A stretch of DNA of 36,502 nucleotides from Saprospiraceae bacterium (GTDB taxonomy: Bacteria; Bacteroidota; Bacteroidia; Chitinophagales; Saprospiraceae): positions 1 through 36,502 of the forward strand of contig JALHQW010000074.1 in the NCBI GenBank assembly GCA_022841745.1, in the 5' to 3' direction. Below the pieces are notes generated by a model that made no database searches, was not told the DNA's origin, and saw only the letters and a list, made by a program, of their open reading frames with translations. Each line of letters begins with the position of its first letter. Position 1 is the stretch's first letter. The position numbers were made by a program, and so were the translations under genes. Below are positions 30,602-36,502 of this stretch, in pieces.

Positions 30602-30707
30602 CGATAGGCATGGGGAGGTATCATTGCGAAGGCAAAGAAGTTGTGGTTAAAAAAACCAATTTATTTTAGTGGCCTTTCCATGAAATATTACCTTAGACCA
30701 GCCCTTT

Positions 30708-30736
30708 GTTTAACTTTTTTTCAAAAAAAATTAAAC
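30708..30736. repeat. AT-rich palindrome between the UPF0173 and FAS1 genes
   Basis: GTTTAA then a T-run, mirrored by an A-run then TTAAAC. Apart from this and the UPF0173 promoter element, the 295-bp gap (30573-30867) shows nothing further. Confidence 0.4.
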
Positions 30737-30867
30737 ACCAGGCAACCATCCCGCCACCGCCGGCACATAGGCTTTTCGTAACACGGTTACAACTTGAATT
30801 ATTTTAGTCAAACACAAATCCGGTGGCGAACAGAAGCTTACGGGTTTCTAATCAAAAAAATTGTACG

Positions 30868-31803
30868 ATGAAAAATTTTCGTTTTTTCCTCAGCGTCTTA
30901 ATGCTTGGCCTTGTGACCACTTCTTTCTTTTCCTGCAAAGATGATGGCGACGACACGCCAGATCCAAAGAACATTACTGAAATAGTGGTGGATGGTGACG
31001 ACTTCAGCGACCTCGAAATCGCCCTGACCCGTGCCAACTTGACCTCCGTGCTGGAAGGCGCTGGCCCCTTCACGGTCTTTGCCCCAACCAATGCCGCTTT
31101 CGACAAGGCAGGCATTGACGTGAACACCATTGACGTGAATACCTTGACCACAGTGCTGCTCTACCACGTTTTGGGCGGCGCATCCATCAAGTCAACTGAC
31201 CTGCAAGCTGGCCAGACCTACGCCTCCACGGCTTCTGAGAACGGCCCGAACGGTGAGCAGCTTTCCATCATGATTGAAAAAACGGGCAGCGCCGTAAAGG
31301 TGAACAACACCGCCAACGTGACTGCCGCCGACGTGAGCGCCACCAACGGCGTCATCCATGTCATTGACAACGTCATCCTGCCGCTCAACGTGGTAGGCCA
31401 TGCAGCAGCCAACAGCAATTTCACCTCCTTGGTGAGCACGCTCGGTGCCGCTTCCGGCGACCTGGTGAACGTCCTAAGCGGCGACGGCCCGTTCACGGTC
31501 TTTGCCCCTGTCAACAGCGCTTTTGAAGAAATCGAAACTGTGGCAGCTGGCCTTACCCCTGACCAATTGGCCAAGGTGCTGACCTATCACGTAGTGAACG
31601 GCAACGTCGTCTCCAGCGACCTTTCTAACGGCATGAGCGTCACGACCGTCAACGGAGAAACTTTCACCGTCAATATCAGTGGCAGCACGGTGACCATCAC
31701 CGACACTGGCGGCAACGTGGCCAATGTGGTGCTGACCGATGTACAAGCCACCAACGGCGTCATCCACGTGATTGACAAGGTGATTTTGCCATCGAACCTG
31801 TAA
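30868..31803 (+). CDS. Lipoprotein with two fasciclin (FAS1) domains
   Basis: A 311-residue cell-surface/periplasmic adhesion-type lipoprotein. ATG 30868 gives MKNFRFFLSVLMLGLVTTSFFSCKDD with a lipobox-like FFSC. Two FAS1 domains follow (about 35-165 and 172-310), each with the H1/H2-type motifs GPFTVFAPTNAAF / GPFTVFAPVNSAF, YHV (LLYHVLGG, LTYHVVNG) and ATNGVIHVIDNVILP / ATNGVIHVIDKVILP. FAS1 proteins mediate cell-cell or matrix contact. An in-frame ATG 15 codons upstream is less likely. The gene is followed by a TCATGGCT octad array and a bidirectional terminator. Confidence 0.93.
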   Translation: MKNFRFFLSVLMLGLVTTSFFSCKDDGDDTPDPKNITEIVVDGDDFSDLEIALTRANLTSVLEGAGPFTVFAPTNAAFDKAGIDVNTIDVNTLTTVLLYHVLGGASIKSTDLQAGQTYASTASENGPNGEQLSIMIEKTGSAVKVNNTANVTAADVSATNGVIHVIDNVILPLNVVGHAAANSNFTSLVSTLGAASGDLVNVLSGDGPFTVFAPVNSAFEEIETVAAGLTPDQLAKVLTYHVVNGNVVSSDLSNGMSVTTVNGETFTVNISGSTVTITDTGGNVANVVLTDVQATNGVIHVIDKVILPSNL

Positions 31804-31809
31804 TGGGAC

Positions 31810-31846
31810 TCATGGTTTCATGGCTTCATGGCTTCATGGTTGAATA
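31810..31846 (+). repeat. 8-bp tandem array after the FAS1 gene
   Basis: TCATGGTT / TCATGGCT octads, four units, starting 7 bp after the stop codon. Confidence 0.7.
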
Positions 31847-31913
31847 GCCAACGTTGAAGCCTGAAAAATGGGCGTTATTTAGTTTGCACAGAAGTTAGTG
31901 AAAATATGGTATC

Positions 31914-31951
31914 AAAAAAGCCCTGCCGGATAAATTCCGAGCAGGGCTTTT
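31914..31951. terminator. Bidirectional terminator after the FAS1 gene
   Basis: AAAAGCCCTGC-CGGA pairs with TCCG-(A)-GCAGGGCTTTT, one bulged A. U-runs are available on both strands. The core AAAGCCCTG/CAGGGCTTT resembles the trxA terminator core. Confidence 0.8.
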
Positions 31952-31963
31952 GCATGTTATCCT

Positions 31964-31997
31964 AAAAAAAAGGGACGCCTCCTATTGGAAGCACCCC
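31964..31997 (-). terminator. Minus-strand intrinsic terminator
   Basis: An 11-bp stem between 31972-31982 and 31987-31997 followed (minus strand) by eight T residues at 31971-31964. Confidence 0.6.
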
Positions 31998-32013
31998 AAT
32001 GAATTCTTTATCT
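31964..32013 (-). ncRNA. Candidate short RNA (~50 nt) ending in its own terminator
   Basis: A full Bacteroidota-type promoter on the minus strand (32020-32051) is followed within about 15-40 nt by an 11-bp hairpin (31972-31997, loop AATA, three G-U pairs) and a run of eight T (31971-31964). A transcript starting near 32013 would be about 50 nt. No protein gene is on this strand here. It could also be the remnant of a lost gene's control region. Confidence 0.35.
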
Positions 32014-32019
32014 CGGTTA

Positions 32020-32051
32020 CAAAGATAGGGGAAAATTGGTGGGATGCGCAA
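32020..32051 (-). promoter_or_regulatory. Predicted orphan promoter on the minus strand
   Basis: TTG (32051-32049), 21 nt, then TATCTTTG (32027-32020): a full match to Bacteroidota -33/-7 spacing. It points away from the TlpA-like gene into a gap without a minus-strand gene. Confidence 0.5.
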
Positions 32052-32188
32052 TGGTGTATTTAAAAGCAGTGACCCAAGTCACACCCTCTCAACCATTTCT
32101 CCCACAACTTTGCCCGCCAAGAACGATTTTTGCACCCACCCCATTTTCACAATCAATCCTCATCTTTCGGGAAAACCACCACCGCATC

Positions 32189-33385
32189 ATGTATTCAAAA
32201 GCGACCTTACACCTACTGTTCCTGTTCCTTGGCTTGCTCACGGGCTGCGACCAAACGCCACCGATTCATGGCTATATCACCTTGGATGCCAAGGGCGAAT
32301 GGAAGCCCACCGTTTACTTCGTTGACCCGAAAAACTGGGACGGCATAGCGGCCAGTTTTGTAGGGGCCGTGCTGGATTCGGCAGCCATTGGCCAAGATGG
32401 GTATTTTGCCTTTGAAAAAATGCCCGATTCGCCAGCGCCCAAGCTGTTCGAACTGGTCGTCCAGAAAAAGACGGAGGCCAATTACCCCAACCGCCTGGAC
32501 AACGACAATCCCGGCACGTCCAATTATTTCCCGATTGTCTATAAAAATGGTAAAACCGTTTGTGTACGAGGAGAGGCGGCACAATTGCAGCGAAGCCTCT
32601 CCATGAAAAATCCTACTGCGGAAAATGCGGCCATGTTGCATTTGCGGGATGTCCGCCAAGCTGCTTTCGACAAGAACATCAGCCAAAAAAAGGAAGGCGA
32701 GCACGACGCCTCCGCCCTGCTCGACGAGGAAAAAGCAGTGCTTGCCTACAAGCAAGCCATCATGGATTTTGCGGAGCAAACCCCGCACCTGCTGCCCGCC
32801 TTGGTTGCTGCTCGCTGGGTGAGCGTGGAGGGCGATTATGAGCGCATACCCGAGTTCATTGTCGGGCAGGCTGAGCGCTGGCAAAAAGAAGCGCCCCAGC
32901 ACCCGTGGGTGGCACAATTGGTCGCCAAGGCCGACCGAAAGGCGTTGCCAGTGCTCGTCGGCGACATGCTGCCCGACTACCCGATGCCACTATTATCGGG
33001 CGACACGATGGGGCTGCATGCATTATTGAAAGGGAAAAAGCTCATCCTGCTCGACCTCTGGGCATCGTGGTGCGCCCCTTGTCGTAAAGAGAACCGTGGC
33101 ACGCTCGTGCCCCTTTATGAAAAATACAGTGGAGTTGGGTTCCAGGTGGTGGGCTATGCGCTGGAGGCCAGCAAAGCCCCGTGGGCCGCTGCCATCGAGA
33201 AGGACGGCGTTGGCCGCTGGCCCCATGCCTCCGACCTTCAGGGTGACGAGTCTCCGCTGTTCAAGGAGCTGCGCATGACCACCATCCCCGCCAATTTCCT
33301 CGTGGACGAAACCGGCAAGGTACTGACCAAAAACCTTCATGGGGAACAGCTGGTGAAATGGGTGGAGGGGTATTTCAATAAATGA
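32189..33385 (+). CDS. TlpA-like thioredoxin-family lipoprotein
   Basis: A 398-residue lipoprotein facing the periplasm. ATG 32189 gives MYSKATLHLLFLFLGLLTGCDQ with lipobox LTGC. The N-terminal half is a DUF4369-like beta domain (about 25-130) followed by a helical linker. The C-terminal thioredoxin/AhpC-TSA domain (about 265-398) has the redox motif WASWCAPCRKENR (Cys295, Cys298), FQVVGYALEASKAPW, and the cis-Pro loop TTIPANFLVDETGKV. Such proteins reduce disulfides in envelope proteins, including cytochrome c maturation clients. The 51 codons upstream in frame do not look coding. No ccm genes are nearby. Confidence 0.92.
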   Translation: MYSKATLHLLFLFLGLLTGCDQTPPIHGYITLDAKGEWKPTVYFVDPKNWDGIAASFVGAVLDSAAIGQDGYFAFEKMPDSPAPKLFELVVQKKTEANYPNRLDNDNPGTSNYFPIVYKNGKTVCVRGEAAQLQRSLSMKNPTAENAAMLHLRDVRQAAFDKNISQKKEGEHDASALLDEEKAVLAYKQAIMDFAEQTPHLLPALVAARWVSVEGDYERIPEFIVGQAERWQKEAPQHPWVAQLVAKADRKALPVLVGDMLPDYPMPLLSGDTMGLHALLKGKKLILLDLWASWCAPCRKENRGTLVPLYEKYSGVGFQVVGYALEASKAPWAAAIEKDGVGRWPHASDLQGDESPLFKELRMTTIPANFLVDETGKVLTKNLHGEQLVKWVEGYFNK

Positions 33386-33615
33386 TGGGGGACCAATAGC
33401 GTCAACCATTTAATTAGCATGATTTCAATCAATCATTATGATTGAAATTCGGGGGGGGGTGCCACACCTGCTCAAAAAAAAACCCCGAAAAAGTAGGGTA
33501 TCTCCCCCCACCCTCGTTCCTATGTTGATTCCAATGCACAACGATGTTCCCCACAAGCGATTGACCATCAACGCATTGGCGCTTTATTTTCATCCTTAAA
33601 CTAAAAATCTTAGTT

Positions 33616-34446
33616 ATGAACAAGAGATCTTTGAATTCGTCCCTTATGTTTTTGGCAACTGCCTTCCTGCTCGTTTTCACCGCTTGCCAAAAAGAAGAGA
33701 AGGTCACTCCCGAAGCTGACAAAGCCGCCATCGAGCAGACAAAACAAGCGATGGCTAACCAGCAAATCATGCTTTCTTCCTTTAATATCGCCCAGTGGGG
33801 CGCCGAGAACGCCAACGGCATCCAAGATGGAAAAGTGCAGGAAAGAAGCTGCGGCACCATCACCGTTACGCCGCCCGACCTGCTGGTTTTCCCGAAGGTC
33901 GTCACCGCTGATTTTGGCGCTGGTTGCATAGACGACGACGGCAAGTTCAAGCAAGGCAAGGTCATCATGACTGTCGGGGCTTTTTGGGAACCGAACGCCA
34001 GCATCATCGTCACCTACGACAATTACTACGAAGACAACGTGAAGGTGGAAGGCCAATTCACCTTCGTCAACCTCAGCACCCCCGATGCCGCCATCCTGCG
34101 CATTGATGCGAATAGCATCAAGCTCACCGACCAGAATGGCTACACCTTTGCTTTTACCGGTGACCAAACTTACACCCAAACCGCTGGCCATGCCACTTGG
34201 TGGGATGCCAACGACGACGTTTTCGAAGTGACGGGCAGTATCTTCAGCACCCTCACCAATGGCGAAACCGTGAATTGGCTCATCCAAACCCCGCTCGTGA
34301 AGGCCAATAACTGCGCATGGGTCAGCCAGGGCAAGGTCACCCTCGACATCAACGGCTTGCCCGTCTATGTGGATTACGGCAACGGTACCTGCGATAACCA
34401 AGGCACTTATTCGGTTAATGGGCAGGTGTATCCGTTTACCATCTGA
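33616..34446 (+). CDS. Hypothetical Bacteroidota lipoprotein
   Basis: A 276-residue predicted lipoprotein of unknown function. The signal peptide (MNKRSLNSSLMFLATAFLLVFTACQKEE) ends in a lipobox-like FTAC. The mature part is beta-rich with recurring Cys, Gly and Asp: SCGTITVTPPDLLVFPKVVTADFGAGC, KFKQGKVIMTVGAFWEPNASIIVTYDNYYEDNVKVEGQFTFVN, and C-terminal NCAWVSQGKVTLDINGLPVYVDYGNGTCDNQG. It resembles a widespread group of uncharacterised Bacteroidota lipoproteins with 'FPK..T.DFG..C' and 'DNYY' motifs; four conserved Cys may form disulfides. The TGA (34444-34446) is the first triplet of a ~50-bp inverted repeat. Confidence 0.8.
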   Translation: MNKRSLNSSLMFLATAFLLVFTACQKEEKVTPEADKAAIEQTKQAMANQQIMLSSFNIAQWGAENANGIQDGKVQERSCGTITVTPPDLLVFPKVVTADFGAGCIDDDGKFKQGKVIMTVGAFWEPNASIIVTYDNYYEDNVKVEGQFTFVNLSTPDAAILRIDANSIKLTDQNGYTFAFTGDQTYTQTAGHATWWDANDDVFEVTGSIFSTLTNGETVNWLIQTPLVKANNCAWVSQGKVTLDINGLPVYVDYGNGTCDNQGTYSVNGQVYPFTI

Positions 34447-34501
34447 TTTCGGAATAGGTTCCCTACGGGAATGACAAAGATTTCGGATTGGGGGCACAGT
34501 A

Positions 34502-34541
34502 AACCTTCCAAGTCTGCGAGACTTGGAAGGTTTTTTATTTT
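34502..34541 (+). terminator. Intrinsic terminator, copy 1
   Basis: A perfect 14-bp stem (34502-34515 with 34519-34532), loop GCG, then T-rich tract. It ends transcription from the lipoprotein gene. Confidence 0.85.
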
Positions 34542-34616
34542 CTGCCAGCCCTGACTTTCGTCACCGCCTCCGAATTGCGGAATTCGGATTGCGGATTTCG
34601 GATTGGGGTGCCTGCT

Positions 34617-34656
34617 AACCTTCCAAGTCTGCGAGACTTGGAAGGTTTTTTATTTT
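34617..34656 (+). terminator. Intrinsic terminator, copy 2 (exact duplicate)
   Basis: Identical to copy 1, 115 bp further on, within the duplicated 64-bp segment. Any tnaA promoter on the plus strand must lie downstream of it (34657-34772) or read through. Confidence 0.85.
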
Positions 34657-34772
34657 CTGCCAGCCCTGACTTTCGTCACCTGTCAATGAAATCTTAAGCC
34701 CTTCCTTTGCCGCATATTCCGCCCCCCAATCCGCAATCTTTGTCATTCCCGTAGGGAACCTAATCCGCAATC

Positions 34773-36152
34773 ATGAATCACAAGACCATTATCGAGCCGT
34801 TCCGCATCAAAGTCGTTGAGCATATCAAAATGACGACTGAGGCCGAGCGGGAAGCATTCCTCAAAAACGCCGCCTACAATCCCTTCCTCCTGCACAGCAC
34901 GGAGGTCATCGTTGATTTGCTGACCGACAGCGGCACTTCGGCCATGAGTTCCAACCAATGGGCGGGCATCATGCAGGGTGACGAAAGCTATGCTGGCGCA
35001 ACCTCTTGGCTAAAAATGGAGGCGGCCATCAAGGACCTCACGGGTTGCCCCTATATCCTGCCGACGCACCAGGGGCGGGCCGCCGAGCATTTGCTTTATT
35101 CCCGCATTGGCGGCAAGGGCAAGGTCTTTTTCAGCAACACCCACTTCGACACCACGAGGGCGAACATCGAGTTCAGCGGGGCAGAGGCGATTGACCTGCC
35201 TGTGCCGGAAGCCAAGCAGCCGGAACTGGAACTGCCCTTCAAGGGGAACCTCGACATTGCGAAGCTGGAGGAAAATATTTCGAAGCACGGCAAGGAAAAC
35301 GTGGCGGCGGTCATTCTCACTGTAACAAACAACAGCGGGGGCGGTCAGCCCGTGAGCATGGCCAATGCCCGTGCTGTGTCGGAGCTGTGCAAGCAAAACG
35401 GCATCCTTTTTATCCTCGATGCTTGCCGTGTGGCAGAAAATGCTTGGTACATCCGCCATCGAGAGGAGGGCTTTTATGAAAAAACCTATCGCCAGATTGC
35501 ACAGGAGATGTTCGCCCTTGCCGATGGCTGCATCATGAGCGCCAAGAAGGATGCCCTCGTGAACATGGGCGGCTTCCTTGCCCTGAAAAACCTCGACCTC
35601 GCCATCTTGTGCCGAACCGTGCTTATCATCACCGAAGGTTATTCCACTTACGGCGGCCTAAGCGGCCGGGACATGGAGGCCATAGCGCAGGGCCTGATGG
35701 AGGTCTTCGAACCGGACTACCTCGATTACCGCATCAAGAGCACGGCCTACCTCGGCAATGCGCTCACGAAACTCGGCATCCCCGTCATCCGGCCCATTGG
35801 CGGCCATGCGGTGTATGTGGATGCGAAGCAGTTCTACCACCATATCCCGCCGGAGCAGTTCCCCGGTCAGGCGCTGGTTTGCCAGTTGTATTTAAAAGGC
35901 GGCATCCGCAGTTGCGAGATTGGCTCGGTGATGTTCGGGAAATACGACGAAGCAGGCAAGCTCATTCCCGCCCCGATGGAATTAGTCAGACTGGCCATTC
36001 CCCGCCGGGTCTATACGCAGAGCCATATTGACTACGTCATTGAAACCTTCGAGATGCTGCTGGACGATAGGGAGGCGGCAAGGGGTTTCAAGATTGTGTA
36101 TGAACCGCCGTTTTTAAGGCATTTTACGGCGCGGTTTACCCCTGTCTCCTGA
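34773..36152 (+). CDS. tnaA: Tryptophanase (tryptophan indole-lyase)
   Basis: A 459-residue PLP enzyme splitting tryptophan into indole, pyruvate and ammonia in the cytoplasm. Family signatures are PFRIKVVEHIKMTT, NPFLLHSTEVIVDLLTDSGT, ILPTHQGRAAEHLL, GGQPVSMANARA and the PLP lysine in MSAKKDALVNMGG (Lys259). Two residues separate it from tyrosine phenol-lyase: Asp126 in HFDTTRANIE (Asp137 in E. coli TnaA; Thr in TPL) and His450 in LRHFTARF (His463 in TnaA; Phe in TPL). Both are the tryptophanase form. I see no tnaC-like leader or tnaB permease. ATG 34773 is at the edge of a composite inverted repeat. Complete, normal length. Confidence 0.93.
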   Translation: MNHKTIIEPFRIKVVEHIKMTTEAEREAFLKNAAYNPFLLHSTEVIVDLLTDSGTSAMSSNQWAGIMQGDESYAGATSWLKMEAAIKDLTGCPYILPTHQGRAAEHLLYSRIGGKGKVFFSNTHFDTTRANIEFSGAEAIDLPVPEAKQPELELPFKGNLDIAKLEENISKHGKENVAAVILTVTNNSGGGQPVSMANARAVSELCKQNGILFILDACRVAENAWYIRHREEGFYEKTYRQIAQEMFALADGCIMSAKKDALVNMGGFLALKNLDLAILCRTVLIITEGYSTYGGLSGRDMEAIAQGLMEVFEPDYLDYRIKSTAYLGNALTKLGIPVIRPIGGHAVYVDAKQFYHHIPPEQFPGQALVCQLYLKGGIRSCEIGSVMFGKYDEAGKLIPAPMELVRLAIPRRVYTQSHIDYVIETFEMLLDDREAARGFKIVYEPPFLRHFTARFTPVS

Positions 36153-36408
36153 AGGGGAACCCACAGAAACACACAGGTAGGAACTCCATAAGCGCAAGTT
36201 ATCGCAGACCTGAACGAGTTAGGTTCCCCTTTAGGCAGAGGCGATTGGTTCTGCAGAGCCACGATGAATTTGATTTCAGATATAAGATAGACGATTTCAG
36301 ATATAAGATTTTGGGGTGCCGAGCCAAGCCCAAAATGCTTTGATTCGGCGGCAAAACGCAATTCTGCAATCAATAAATCGCCAATTAATCTCTAACTCCG
36401 CTCCAGTT
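36153..36408. other. Intergenic region after tnaA
   Basis: No gene is supported. It contains an inverted AAGGGGAACC / GGTTCCCCTT pair (about 36154-36163 and 36221-36231) and a 17-bp direct repeat GATTTCAGATATAAGAT (36272-36288 and 36293-36309), spaced by 4 bp. Confidence 0.5.
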
Positions 36409-36502
36409 TTACGCAATAGGTAGGCTGATTTTGTCGAGCAGCTTCTGGGTGGCTTTGATGATTTCCGCCCGGTGCCAGTGCCCGTCAATTTTCACCATGC
36501 GC
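36409..36502 (-). CDS. C-terminal fragment of an unrecognised protein (runs off the right edge)
   Basis: The minus frame is open from the window edge to a TAA at 36411-36409. It encodes about 30 residues ending ...GHWHRAEIIKATQKLLDKISLPIA. The helix-like, non-repetitive sequence looks coding, and the gene would converge on tnaA. The family cannot be told from so short a piece. Confidence 0.4.
   Translation of the reverse strand, partial: RMVKIDGHWHRAEIIKATQKLLDKISLPIA

Larger units (their letters stand above)
31804..32188. other. Intergenic region with array, terminator and a minus-strand promoter/terminator pair
   Basis: This gap after the FAS1 gene holds an octad array (31810-31846), a bidirectional terminator (31914-31951), and on the minus strand a promoter (32020-32051) followed at once by a second terminator (31964-31997). 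No protein gene is supported. The frame of the TlpA-like gene is open upstream to 32036 but looks non-coding before ATG 32189. Confidence 0.6.
34444..34773. repeat. Composite inverted repeat spanning the whole lipoprotein-tnaA gap
   Basis: The outer arms of about 50 bp (34444-34494 and 34722-34773) are inverted copies with a perfect 26-nt core (34457-34482 and 34735-34760) plus nearly perfect flanks. The left arm begins at the lipoprotein TGA, the right arm ends at the tnaA ATG. Inside is a direct duplication of a 64-bp segment (34502-34565, 34617-34680; spacing 115 bp), each copy carrying the same terminator. TTCGGATT-type heptads occur at 34571-34606. Confidence 0.85.

Noticed and set aside
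41-30631. 13-mer GGTATCATTGCGA shared by the left edge (44-56) and the region near 30618
   Set aside because: In a window this long several shared 13-mers are expected by chance, and no flanking similarity extends it.
34773-36152. Tyrosine phenol-lyase as identity of the gene
   Set aside because: The two discriminating positions are Asp and His, as in tryptophanase, not Thr and Phe.

Overview
This window looks like a chromosomal segment of a free-living Bacteroidota, most likely a Saprospiria/Chitinophagia-type bacterium with moderate GC. The evidence is phylum-restricted families (DUF4270, DUF4290, DUF5683), a CotH protein ending in a type IX secretion (T9SS) sorting domain, several short lipoproteins, and promoter-like elements of the Bacteroidota form TTG / TAnnTTTG. 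I saw no rRNA, tRNA, CRISPR array, phage module or intact insertion sequence. About 32 genes are supported, plus one partial gene at the right edge.

Layout. 0.2-2.3 kb: a PfkB-family sugar kinase and the branched-chain aminotransferase IlvE (minus strand). 2.4-10 kb: an unrecognised small protein, a large lipoprotein combining a dehydrogenase-like propeller, HEAT repeats and cytochrome c, a small unknown gene, DUF1653, DUF4256, and a secreted CotH/T9SS protein. 10.1-15.1 kb: a double-esterase fusion, an overlapping P-loop kinase / COG2187 phosphotransferase pair, and a glucosaminidase-like protein that has lost its catalytic glutamate. 15.2-21.4 kb: the block panC <-> glycogen-synthase-like N-domain, DUF4270, glmS, DUF4290. 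21.5-24 kb: MIP channel, tsaE (4-base overlap) and a divergent alanine-dehydrogenase homologue. 24.3-26.9 kb: thioredoxin, an Lrp/AsnC regulator, TraB/GumN and RDD proteins. 27-30.6 kb: a parA-parB-DUF5683 segregation operon and a UPF0173 metallo-hydrolase. 30.9-36.5 kb: a two-FAS1-domain lipoprotein, a TlpA-like thioredoxin lipoprotein, an unknown lipoprotein, tryptophanase, and the 3' end of an unknown gene.

Most genes are ordinary housekeeping or envelope genes. What stands out is the intergenic DNA. Many gaps hold degenerate arrays of 7-8 bp units, with a different unit from gap to gap. The arrays often come as inverted pairs and sit directly on stop or start codons; in several genes the last or first codons are themselves array sequence. 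The same gaps also hold long near-perfect palindromes (33-bp stem at 17115-17185, 31-bp stem at 2956-3032), a REPIN-like composite inverted repeat (6513-6790), three copies of a small REP-like hairpin, and a gap bounded by ~50-bp inverted repeats that enclose two copies of the same terminator (34444-34773). These resemble cyanobacterial heptameric STRR repeats and RAYT-associated REPs in form. They are the best candidate here for an undescribed system. A second group of observations concerns enzyme homologues missing key catalytic parts (GH73 Glu to Gln, GlgA without its C-domain, Ald Lys75 to Ala).
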